Assembly: GCA_934747775.1 (NCBI GenBank)
Contig: CAKVHA010000002.1
Span: 73,587 to 137,586 of the forward strand
From: an uncultured Clostridia bacterium
Lineage (GTDB): Bacteria > Bacillota > Clostridia > Christensenellales > UBA1242
Direction: 5' to 3'
DNA length: 64,000 bases
Shown: piece by piece, positions 7,446 to 15,368 of the stretch
How positions within the stretch are numbered: position 1 is the stretch's first letter
How the letters are laid out: each line of letters opens with the position of its first letter
The notes under the pieces: model-generated
The model's database searches: none
The model's input: only the letters and a program-made list of their open reading frames with translations
Told to the model about the DNA's origin: nothing
Made by a program: the position numbers and the translations under genes

Positions 7446-8948
7446 TTACATATTAAAAAATCTATATATTTTGCCTTTAAATCTGTTCCAGCCAGTATCT
7501 TCTTTAAGGTCTTTTAAAGATAGTTGTTTACTGCCTTGGGCTATGGCTAAAATATCTTTATCCACATCTTTAACAAAGTCTTTAGAATGCACTAAAATTG
7601 AGCAATCAAACTGAGCTTCTAGTTTTCTAACATCTAAATTGCTGCCACCTATTAGGGCGGTTTTTCCATCTACGCTAACAATTTTTGCACGGTTTACGCC
7701 GCTTGAATTTTCCAAAACTGCAATACCTGCACGAATAAGTGATTCATAATAGCCACGGCCATATATGTTTTGATTGTAAGCGTCATTAAAGTTTGAAACA
7801 TACAAATTTACGCTAACTCCGCTTTTAACAGCATCGGACAAAGCCTTAAACACAACACTATCTATTAACACACAAGATGTTACAATTGAAATGTGGTCTT
7901 GCGCGTTGTGGATAAGATTTAAATACATATCTCTAACTTCATTTCTATTAGCAAGAGGGCTAATTTGAAGCGGTTGAACAAACTCGTTTGGACGAGATTT
8001 TGGCAATGTTTCTGGTTTGTAATTTTCAATATTAACATCGTTTTTGCTGCGCGCAAACTGCCAAGAATTTAAAAACAACACTGTCATATTCCACACCGCG
8101 TCGCCCACAATTTTTATACCAGACTGACGCAAATTGCCTTGTTCGGCGGTTAAATTTATATTTGAATCGGTTATATTAGCCCCGCCAACAAAACCCACAA
8201 TGCCGTCTATTATAAACATCTTTCGATGCGACGAAAATCCATATAGTGACGAGCGGAAAGGCACAGCTTCTATTTTAAAATTTGGCAATTTTTTGTAAGC
8301 AAACTTATCTTCAAACGAGTGTTTGTTTGTTTTTGGATTGTAAAGTATTTTAATTTCTACACCTTCGCGCGCTTTTTGTTTTAATATTTCAAATAATGTA
8401 TTCCACACTTCGCCTTCTTTGATTTTATAGGCGTCTATAAAAATATATTTTTTAGCGTCCTTTAATTCGGCAAACACGCTATCGTAGTAGTTTTGTGCGC
8501 CAGAAATGTATTTTGCAGACGAATTTTGATATAATGTTGCGGTGAAATAATTGGAATAATAATAACTAATTTTGTATGCCTGTGGGTCGTGCTTTTTAAG
8601 AATATCTAGCGATGTATCGTTGTCCATAACATACTGCAAGCTGTTGTAGTTTAGATTTTGCCAAGTGCGGCGACCATACAACCACTTGCTGCGGCTTTTT
8701 GTAAGCATATATAGCGAGTATCCAAACACTGGAAACGCAAACATAATTAGCAGCGTGCTCATTTTGTGGGTTACAAAGTTGTTTGCCGCTATTGCTGGCA
8801 CCATTGCAAGAGCAAACACAGCCCCAACCACAGGATAAACCCAAAAATAGTGAAAAAAAGATGCTGTGACAATTATTGCCACATTTAATAAAAATGCAAA
8901 TATTAACAAGTTTTTCTTAGATAAAATTTTTGTTTGCGAATTTTTCAT
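7446..8948 (-). CDS. cls: Cardiolipin synthase-like phospholipase D family protein
   Basis: A 500-residue protein with the layout of ClsA-type cardiolipin synthases, which condense two phosphatidylglycerols in the membrane. Two to three N-terminal membrane helices (about residues 10-75) precede two PLD domains. The first HKD motif is intact: SSHRKMFIIDGIVGFVGGAN. The second reads NRAKIVSVDGKTALIGGSN, where the usual H-x-K His is Arg. GG(S/A)N follow-on motifs are present in both halves. The start ATG has AAAGG upstream. With one catalytic His missing, activity in the standard two-site mechanism is doubtful; a diverged substrate or an inactive paralogue is possible. It lies downstream of the DisA_N-like gene on the same strand, 57 nt away. 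Confidence 0.8.
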   Translation of the reverse strand: MKNSQTKILSKKNLLIFAFLLNVAIIVTASFFHYFWVYPVVGAVFALAMVPAIAANNFVTHKMSTLLIMFAFPVFGYSLYMLTKSRSKWLYGRRTWQNLNYNSLQYVMDNDTSLDILKKHDPQAYKISYYYSNYFTATLYQNSSAKYISGAQNYYDSVFAELKDAKKYIFIDAYKIKEGEVWNTLFEILKQKAREGVEIKILYNPKTNKHSFEDKFAYKKLPNFKIEAVPFRSSLYGFSSHRKMFIIDGIVGFVGGANITDSNINLTAEQGNLRQSGIKIVGDAVWNMTVLFLNSWQFARSKNDVNIENYKPETLPKSRPNEFVQPLQISPLANRNEVRDMYLNLIHNAQDHISIVTSCVLIDSVVFKALSDAVKSGVSVNLYVSNFNDAYNQNIYGRGYYESLIRAGIAVLENSSGVNRAKIVSVDGKTALIGGSNLDVRKLEAQFDCSILVHSKDFVKDVDKDILAIAQGSKQLSLKDLKEDTGWNRFKGKIYRFFNM

Positions 8949-9005
8949 TTTATGCCTTTAACATTAATATATTAACACAAAATTACAAAATACACAATTT
9001 TATAA

Positions 9006-10130
9006 TTAATGTTTTTGAAATTCAGTAAAATCCATTTGCTTATATAGCACTTGGTTTTGCGATTTAGAGCATTCTTGAACTTGTGCCCTACTCTCTTTAA
9101 TGTTTCTATAAAAAGCATCACCATCTTGCGATTGAAAATAAACACCAATAATTTTTTTGTTGTTTGTGTTAAGTAGCGTGTAAGCAGCACGACGACGAGC
9201 ACCACCTACTATGTTTTTTGCAACACCTTTTTCGTTTGCAACAAACACATTGTATGCCAATATTCTGCCAGCGTTATCCACAACAGTAATACCATCGTAG
9301 TTTAGCATTGTAACCAACAACTCTGACAAATCACGAAGTTTGCTTTCGCTATAACTTTTGCTTGTTAAAAACATTTTTGCTAGCTGTATAGGTTCTGGCA
9401 ACCACGTGCCGTCGGTCAAAAGCCCCTTAGTGTCTTTATAATCCTTATCCACAATCAAGCAAATTGTGCCGTGTGAGTTGTGGAACATTTTTGTAAATAT
9501 GTTGTTGTACATATTTTTAATGTCTTCGCGTTTTTTCTTGGTGGTTTTTAGTTTTGCAAGACCGTCAGTCACAAATTTTGTAATATTTTCTTCACTATCT
9601 TGTGGCATAATGTTTGCCATATTAAAGCAAATATTTGTTTTGTTTCCTTGAATTCCGCTAAACGACATTACACCAGCAGCAACCACCGCCATATAAATAA
9701 GCTTGGTTTTTGATGCCAGTGACGACATGTATTCATTGTCAAAAATCATTTTATCCAATGGCATTTCTTTAATGCTATTTGCGGCTTTAACAATGCCGTA
9801 TTGCACGCCATTAGAGTAATTTATATAAATAGACCAGCCGTTTAAACAAAAACACATAAGCGCCTTAATGCGCTGGTTAAAATTGTTTGCATTTTCGTCG
9901 CTATAAAATCCAATTTCCACACAGTTTGGAATTGCACGCGTAACGGCGTGAATATTAGTAGTAACATAAATTGTAGGACGAATTTTTACGCCTTCTTCTT
10001 CATAGTTCATAAACTTGTAAATAGAACTAAGCAACCCTGCAGTTTCATTAAGCCCAAGAGTAGGAAATTCCAGCTCCATAAACTCCTTAACAGCTTCTTT
10101 TGCACTTGTGTAAAAAACATTAGTAACCAT
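9006..10130 (-). CDS. DisA_N/DAC-like nucleotide-binding protein
   Basis: A 374-residue soluble protein whose last third resembles the diadenylate cyclase (DisA_N) fold. Matching segments are SHGTICLIVD, NYDGITVVDNAGRILAYNV (DGA-motif position), VGGARRRAAYTLL (RHR-motif position) and a closing IGVYFQSQDGDAFY, which recalls the VxSQDG strand of stand-alone DAC proteins. The canonical DGA is DGI and RHR is RRR, so c-di-AMP synthesis is uncertain. The first 200 residues are an unrecognised N-terminal region, possibly a sensor. The start is ATG 10130; a TTG at 10136 is less likely. The call rests on pattern memory and needs a profile search. Confidence 0.5.
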   Translation of the reverse strand: MVTNVFYTSAKEAVKEFMELEFPTLGLNETAGLLSSIYKFMNYEEEGVKIRPTIYVTTNIHAVTRAIPNCVEIGFYSDENANNFNQRIKALMCFCLNGWSIYINYSNGVQYGIVKAANSIKEMPLDKMIFDNEYMSSLASKTKLIYMAVVAAGVMSFSGIQGNKTNICFNMANIMPQDSEENITKFVTDGLAKLKTTKKKREDIKNMYNNIFTKMFHNSHGTICLIVDKDYKDTKGLLTDGTWLPEPIQLAKMFLTSKSYSESKLRDLSELLVTMLNYDGITVVDNAGRILAYNVFVANEKGVAKNIVGGARRRAAYTLLNTNNKKIIGVYFQSQDGDAFYRNIKESRAQVQECSKSQNQVLYKQMDFTEFQKH

Positions 10131-10153
10131 ATGCAAATCCCCATTTTTTTTGT

Positions 10154-10181
10154 ATTATAACACCAAACCAAACAAAAGCAA
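10154..10181 (-). promoter_or_regulatory. Promoter of the DisA_N-like gene
   Basis: Minus strand TTGCTT, 16-nt spacer, TATAAT. The rest of the gene-free stretch 10182-10468 holds one terminator and otherwise nothing I can identify. Confidence 0.45.
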
Positions 10182-10285
10182 TTAAATTTAATTAAAAATT
10201 TTAAAAAATTTAGTTTTTGTCAAAAACATACACTAAGTTGTCGTGTCCTAATATAGATTATGTATAAAAAGTACGAATAATGTAG

Positions 10286-10316
10286 AAAAAAGCGAATTGA
10301 TATAATTCGCTTTTTT
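10286..10316. terminator. Terminator between DUF2207 and DisA_N-like genes
   Basis: A 13-bp perfect stem AAAAAAGCGAATT / AATTCGCTTTTTT with a 5-nt loop. U-runs both ways; it most likely ends the LemA-DUF2207 operon, about 150 nt after its stop. Confidence 0.8.
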
Positions 10317-10468
10317 GTATATTTTTACTTTTAAGTTTGTTTTTTAATTCATAAACAATTAATATCATTTATTAAAAATTATCAATGGTTTGTTTATTGT
10401 TGTTATTAACACTTTATTTAATAAAACTAATGCGTCGTTTGCTAGTATTAGCAGCTATGTTTAAAGGG

Positions 10469-12442
10469 TTATCTTCCACCCATTCCGCCGCCGCCGCTAA
10501 AGCTTCCGCCGCCGCCAAAGCCACCAAAACCGCCCGAGCCTTTAAAACCGCCACTGCTAAGCTTTCCAGCAGCCGTTGCGATTGTGCCCATTCGAATAAA
10601 TGTGGTGTTGAGTGAGTGGCATAGCATATTTACAGCTAGTGGTGAAACATAATAATCTGCACCAGTAGGAATATAAACGCTTTCAAAGTTTTTAACAAAG
10701 TCATCTAGAACATTTAATGCATACGCATATGGTAAAATGTCGTAAAAGTAGCTTGGGTCTTCTTTACACAATCTTTCAATACGGGATTTATCCATAATTG
10801 TAATGCTGTGTTTAAATCCCCACAATTTGCCGTAATTTTCTTTAAGTTCGCTATTTAGCGCAAACATATTTTTACCCATAACTGCAAACACAGCTACTGG
10901 GATAAGTGTAAGAAGTCTTGCCGCCATTAAGTCATAACCGCTTGGCACTGAAATTAACGCAAACACAGCAGCAACAACCAACAACATTATTGCAAACACG
11001 CGCGGCATATTCATTTTACCGTCGCTATCTTCTACAAAATATGTTTTGTTGTATAACGCAATTGCAAAGCTTGCAGCCACAACTGTTAATATTGAAAATA
11101 AAGTGATTGTGCCTGACATAAAGTGCGTACGCGAAAATGCTAAAATTTCATACAACACAAATGGAACAAATGCAAATAGCGCCATAAAGAAGTGTGAAAT
11201 TTTGCTGCCACTTTCGTAGCGGTTTCCAATTAAGTTAACCACGTGGCTAGCACACTCCGACATCGTTTTGCACACCCTTTCATCTGCCGCGCCATCCAAC
11301 ATAAACTCATCGCCATTTTTAAAGAACGCGTTAAATAGTTCGATTTCATAAAATTTTGCAGAAGTATTTTTATCTAAATTTTTAAGTTTTGTTATTGATT
11401 TTGGTTTTTGTTTTTCGTCGTTGTTAATCTTTACATAACCCTTACTTGCCCAATAAAGAATTAAACTAACAAGTCTTTGTGGAGCAAACGAGCCATTAAT
11501 TACATAGTCACAATCGCAAGGTGTGTAGCCTTCGGGCGGATAAAACTCAACTGTTTTTACAGGTTTGTTTTTGCTGCCTCTTTGAATAGTCAACATTATA
11601 ATTATCACAGCAACCACAACCGCTCCTATCACACAACCAATTTCTGCCCAAATGCTAAAGTTTTTTACAGAACTAAAGTAACCTTGCGGCAACTCCATTC
11701 TTACAGTTAATCCTTCGTACGCGTCAAATTCTAGCGGTGAAGAATTGGAAATTGTAAGACGGCCTTTATCTATATAAGCGCTTAAATCTACTTGTTCTAC
11801 ATTTTCAACATTTCCCATATGGAAAACTGGAGTTGTTGTAAAGTTTTTAGGCATTTTAATTTCAAACTTAAAATACTCCACTTTTACAGGAATTTGAACA
11901 GGCATAAGCCATAAATTAATAAGGTCATAATCTTTTGTAAAATCGTTTCCAAAGGTGTAGGTGTAGCTTACCCTATATGTAATAAGACGGTCGGTTTCAC
12001 TTGTGCCGCTTTCATTTACATAATTGTCGCCACCAAGCTCAATAATTTTGTAACTATCGTCGGAATATGTAGAATAAAGTTGGTCTACATTGCCGCTACC
12101 ATCTATTCCATTGTCGGCTTTTATATTTGTTACACCCAAATAAAATTTTTGATTTTTGCTTTTTCCGTTTTTTGTAATTTTAATTGTTTCCACTTCGGGA
12201 ACAGCTAAATATATGCCCTTATGTAGTCCATTACTGGCTTTCCCAAACTGCACTTTAATAGTGTCCACAATATCATAGGAATTGTTGTCATTAACGGTAA
12301 TTTGTTTGTTCCAATAAGCAACAGTATAGTTGTTGTGCCCCACACTACTATCGGCATATGCAATAGAAAAACTAGGTCTTAAGTTAAGGCCTAGTAAAAG
12401 TGCAAATATTACGCTAAAAAGTATTAATATTTTCTTTTTCAT
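10469..12442 (-). CDS. DUF2207 domain membrane protein
   Basis: A 657-residue membrane protein of the DUF2207 (YciQ-like) family. Order: signal peptide (ILILFSVIFALLLGLNL), an extracytoplasmic beta domain of about 220 residues with NYTVAYWNKQITVNDNNSY near its start, a membrane helix (VIGAVVVAVIIIMLTI), a cytosolic winged-helix-like stretch (SLILYWASKGYVKIN), further membrane helices near residues 420-520, and a Gly-rich C-terminus of about 25 residues. The Gly/Ser/Phe tail (GGFGGFGGGGSFSGGGG) is common in this family. The biochemical function is unknown. The lemA gene lies 20 nt upstream; the pair is a recurrent arrangement and suggests a shared envelope role. Confidence 0.85.
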   Translation of the reverse strand: MKKKILILFSVIFALLLGLNLRPSFSIAYADSSVGHNNYTVAYWNKQITVNDNNSYDIVDTIKVQFGKASNGLHKGIYLAVPEVETIKITKNGKSKNQKFYLGVTNIKADNGIDGSGNVDQLYSTYSDDSYKIIELGGDNYVNESGTSETDRLITYRVSYTYTFGNDFTKDYDLINLWLMPVQIPVKVEYFKFEIKMPKNFTTTPVFHMGNVENVEQVDLSAYIDKGRLTISNSSPLEFDAYEGLTVRMELPQGYFSSVKNFSIWAEIGCVIGAVVVAVIIIMLTIQRGSKNKPVKTVEFYPPEGYTPCDCDYVINGSFAPQRLVSLILYWASKGYVKINNDEKQKPKSITKLKNLDKNTSAKFYEIELFNAFFKNGDEFMLDGAADERVCKTMSECASHVVNLIGNRYESGSKISHFFMALFAFVPFVLYEILAFSRTHFMSGTITLFSILTVVAASFAIALYNKTYFVEDSDGKMNMPRVFAIMLLVVAAVFALISVPSGYDLMAARLLTLIPVAVFAVMGKNMFALNSELKENYGKLWGFKHSITIMDKSRIERLCKEDPSYFYDILPYAYALNVLDDFVKNFESVYIPTGADYYVSPLAVNMLCHSLNTTFIRMGTIATAAGKLSSGGFKGSGGFGGFGGGGSFSGGGGMGGR

Positions 12443-12462
12443 TAAATTGTAATCCGTATTTA

Positions 12463-13062
12463 TTAAAATTCTACTTTTGGATTTTTGCGTTGTTCTTTTT
12501 CTTCAATTTCAAACATTGCTTTTTTCTCAAAGCGGAACAATCTTGCAAGCAAGTTTGTAGGGAACATTTGAATTTTGTTGTTGTATTCCTTAACAACTGC
12601 GTTGTAATAACGACGGCTGCTTGCGATGTCTTGCTCAATAACTTTTAATTGACTTTGCAAATCCATAAAGTTTGTATTTGCTTGAAGTGTTGGATAATTT
12701 TCGGTTAAAGCAAAAAGTGATTTTAATGTGCCATTAAGAACGTTTTCGGCGTCTGCTTGTTCTGCACTACCTGGTTTTGCTTGCATAGCCATATTACGAG
12801 CTTGAATAACTTTTTCCAAAGTTTCGCTTTCGTGTTTTGCAAAACCTTTAACTGTTGCAACTAAATTTGGGATAAGGTCATAACGTTTTTGAAGATAAAC
12901 GTCCATAGTTGCAAAACCTTCTTCACATTCGTTTTTCTTTCTAACTAATCCATTGTAACCAGCCCAGAAAAACATAATAATGCCAATTATTAAAATGAAA
13001 GCAACACTGCCAATTACTATGCCAACAATTGCCCCGGCGCTAAGACCTAAAAATGATAACAT
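12463..13062 (-). CDS. lemA: LemA family protein
   Basis: A 199-residue LemA-family protein. It has one N-terminal membrane helix (AIVGIVIGSVAFILIIGIIM), then a long helical domain with the family's signatures RYDLIPNLVATVKGFAKHE, ARNMAMQAKPGS and NYPTLQANTNFMDLQSQL, ending FPTNLLARLFRF. It is anchored with a short N-terminus outside and most of the protein forming a helical bundle. The function is not established. It has a strong Shine-Dalgarno (AAGGAG) and is followed by the DUF2207 gene in one operon. Confidence 0.92.
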   Translation of the reverse strand: MLSFLGLSAGAIVGIVIGSVAFILIIGIIMFFWAGYNGLVRKKNECEEGFATMDVYLQKRYDLIPNLVATVKGFAKHESETLEKVIQARNMAMQAKPGSAEQADAENVLNGTLKSLFALTENYPTLQANTNFMDLQSQLKVIEQDIASSRRYYNAVVKEYNNKIQMFPTNLLARLFRFEKKAMFEIEEKEQRKNPKVEF

Positions 13063-13144
13063 ATTTTTTCTCCTTGTTATTTACTTATATTATTTATACA
13101 AATATTATACTAATAATCTAATTTATTTACAACAAAATAAAACA

Positions 13145-14428
13145 TTATTTTTTATAAATTTTGTCTTTGCCACCCATATAAGGACGTAATACTTCTGGCA
13201 CTGTAATGCTGCCATCTTCGTTGTAATTATTTTCCAAAAGTGCAATAAGTGCTCTTGGGCTAGCAAGCACAGTATTATTAAGTGTATGCAAATAATATGT
13301 GCCGTTTTCGCCTTTTGCTCTAATACCCAAGCGGCGTGCTTGTGCATCGCCCAAAGTAGAACAGCTGCACACTTCAAAGAATTTTTGTTGGCGTGGACTC
13401 CAAGCTTCAATATCGCAAGATTTAACTTTAAGATCTGCCAAATCACCACTGCAACAATCAAGCTGTCTAACAGGAATGTTAAAATTGTTGAAAATTTCAA
13501 CCGAATATTTCCACATTTTATTGTACCAATCCATACTGTCTTCTGGTTTGCAAAGCACAATCATTTCTTGTTTTTCAAACTGATGAACTCTGTAAATGCC
13601 GCGTTCTTCAATGCCGTGAGCACCCACTTCTTTTCTAAAACAAGGGCTATACGATGTCATAGTAATAGGAAGATCGGTATCCTTAATAATTTGGTCTTTA
13701 AATTTTCCAATCATAGAATGCTCACTTGTGCCAATTAGAAACAAGTCTTCGCCTTCAATTTTGTACATCATTGCGTCCATTTCGGCAAAACTCATAACCC
13801 CATTAACAACATCGCCATGAATCATAAAAGGTGGAATGCAATAAGTAAATCCTTTATTAATCATATAATCTCTGCCATAAGCAATCATTGCTTCGTGAAG
13901 ACGTGCGGCGTCACCCATAAGATAGTAAAAGCCATTTCCGCTAGTGCGGCCAGCGCTATCTTTATCAAGACCGCCAATGCTTGCCAAAATATCGGCGTGA
14001 TATGGAATTTCGTAGTTTGGCACAGTAGCTTCGCCAAAGCGTTGAACTTCAACATTTTCGGTGTCGTCTTTTCCAATAGGAACAGATGGGTCGATAATAT
14101 TTGGAATGCTCATCATAAGCTTTTTAATTTCGGCTTCAAGACCTACTTGTTCTTGTTCGATTTCTGCAATACGGCCATTATTGTTAACAACTTGTTGTTT
14201 TATTTCTTCCGCTTCTGCCACTCGTTTTTCACGCATCAACTTGCCAATTTCGCCCGACAACTTGTTGCGCATAGCTCTAAGGTCGTCGCCTTCTTTTTTA
14301 AGGTCGCGATTTTTTGCATCAAGTTCTAGCACAGTATCAACATAAGCAAGTTTGTGCATTTGAAATTTCTTTTTAATATTTTCCTTAACTGCGTCAGGAT
14401 TGTTTCTTAAAAAATTAATATCAATCAT
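13145..14428 (-). CDS. serS: Seryl-tRNA synthetase
   Basis: A 427-residue class II synthetase that charges tRNA-Ser. An N-terminal coiled-coil arm (about residues 25-105, VLELDAKNRDLKKEGDDLRA) clamps the long variable arm of tRNA-Ser. The catalytic domain shows motif 2 (SPCFRKEVGAHGIEERGIYR) with VHQFEKQE after it, and motif 3 near the C-terminus (TLNNTVLASPRALIALLENN). The length is standard. TGGAGA precedes the start, and the promoter at 14456-14484 is close, leaving no room for a T-box. The cognate tRNA-Ser(UGA) lies at 47037-47124. Confidence 0.96.
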   Translation of the reverse strand: MIDINFLRNNPDAVKENIKKKFQMHKLAYVDTVLELDAKNRDLKKEGDDLRAMRNKLSGEIGKLMREKRVAEAEEIKQQVVNNNGRIAEIEQEQVGLEAEIKKLMMSIPNIIDPSVPIGKDDTENVEVQRFGEATVPNYEIPYHADILASIGGLDKDSAGRTSGNGFYYLMGDAARLHEAMIAYGRDYMINKGFTYCIPPFMIHGDVVNGVMSFAEMDAMMYKIEGEDLFLIGTSEHSMIGKFKDQIIKDTDLPITMTSYSPCFRKEVGAHGIEERGIYRVHQFEKQEMIVLCKPEDSMDWYNKMWKYSVEIFNNFNIPVRQLDCCSGDLADLKVKSCDIEAWSPRQQKFFEVCSCSTLGDAQARRLGIRAKGENGTYYLHTLNNTVLASPRALIALLENNYNEDGSITVPEVLRPYMGGKDKIYKK

Positions 14429-14455
14429 AGTTTTATCTCCATAAAAATTACAATT

Positions 14456-14484
14456 ATGTTAACATTATGCGTATGTTTTGTCAA
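14456..14484 (-). promoter_or_regulatory. Promoter of serS
   Basis: Minus strand TTGACA, 17-nt spacer, TAACAT. Confidence 0.6.
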
Positions 14485-14580
14485 TTTAAATATATATTAT
14501 TAGCCAAAAATTAGTGCAAAATAGGTATTAAATGCGGTACTGGTGTTAAAAATTAAACAAAAAAAAGGAGATAACTATAT

Positions 14581-15177
14581 ATGACAAAAATAGAATTTGA
14601 CAAAAGCGAAACAAAAATAAACCTAGCAAGGGCGTTTGCGGGAGAATGTCAAGACGGCGCAAGATATCAGTTTATATCAAAACAAGCCGAGCAAGAAGGA
14701 TACGCATACATTAAAACCCTACTTAAAACACTGGCAAAAAACGAAATGGCTCACGCAAAAGTTTACTACGACCTTATCACTCAAAACTGCACTAAAAAAC
14801 AAGAAAATATTCAAATTGAAGGCGGATATCCTTTTGAATTTGGAAATCTTCAACAAAACCTTATGGACAGCATAAAAACCGAAATTAGCCAAAGTAATAA
14901 CGTGTACCCGTCGTTTGCAAAAGTTGCGCGCGACGAAGGATATGAAGACATTGCTCACGCGTTTGACCTAGTGGCAACTGTAGAAAACTGCCACCATATG
15001 CTTTTACAACAGATTTATGATAAATTAAAAGGCAAAAAGCTATATAAATCTACCGAGCCGCGCAAATGGAAATGTAGCGAATGCGGATTTGAACACACAG
15101 CAAAACAAGCGTGGAACGAATGCCCATCGTGTCATATGCCGCAAGGATATGTAGAAATTCCTATTGATGTGGAGTAA
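14581..15177 (+). CDS. rbr: Rubrerythrin family protein
   Basis: A 198-residue rubrerythrin. The ferritin-like four-helix domain has ARAFAGECQDGARY and NEMAHAKVYYDL, the Glu and ExxH ligands of the di-iron site, repeated in the second half as FAKVARDEGYEDIAHAF and ENCHHMLL. A C-terminal rubredoxin-like domain has WKCSECGFEH and ECPSCHMPQGY (two CxxC for one iron). In anaerobes these proteins reduce hydrogen peroxide with electrons from reduced pyridine nucleotide or rubredoxin. The Shine-Dalgarno AAAGGAG is 11 nt before the ATG. It is a single gene, ended by the hairpin at 15314-15354. Confidence 0.93.
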   Translation: MTKIEFDKSETKINLARAFAGECQDGARYQFISKQAEQEGYAYIKTLLKTLAKNEMAHAKVYYDLITQNCTKKQENIQIEGGYPFEFGNLQQNLMDSIKTEISQSNNVYPSFAKVARDEGYEDIAHAFDLVATVENCHHMLLQQIYDKLKGKKLYKSTEPRKWKCSECGFEHTAKQAWNECPSCHMPQGYVEIPIDVE

Positions 15178-15311
15178 AATTTTTTAACAATGATAAAAAC
15201 AATAATGTAAACAATTTTACAAGCACAATTAAAAGTAGAAAACAACAATAAACAGCCAAGCAGCTAAACTTGTAAAATACAACAAAAACAAATCACTATT
15301 TATGCTAACTA

Positions 15312-15356
15312 TTAAAAAAGAACATACTGAGTTAAAGTCAATATGTTCTTTTTTTA
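15312..15356. terminator. Bidirectional terminator after rubrerythrin
   Basis: A 13-bp stem AAAAAAGAACATA / TATGTTCTTTTTT, U-runs in both directions, between convergent genes. Confidence 0.8.
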
Positions 15357-15368
15357 AAACCTTAATTT

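Noticed and set aside
7248..7517. An 89-codon plus-strand frame after degV
   Set aside because: It crosses palindromic repeats, the 15-bp terminator and the end of the cardiolipin synthase gene, with no ribosome site or protein-like composition.
10385..10615. An Ala/Lys-rich frame on the plus strand
   Set aside because: It is the antisense shadow of the Gly-rich C-terminal tail of the DUF2207 protein.
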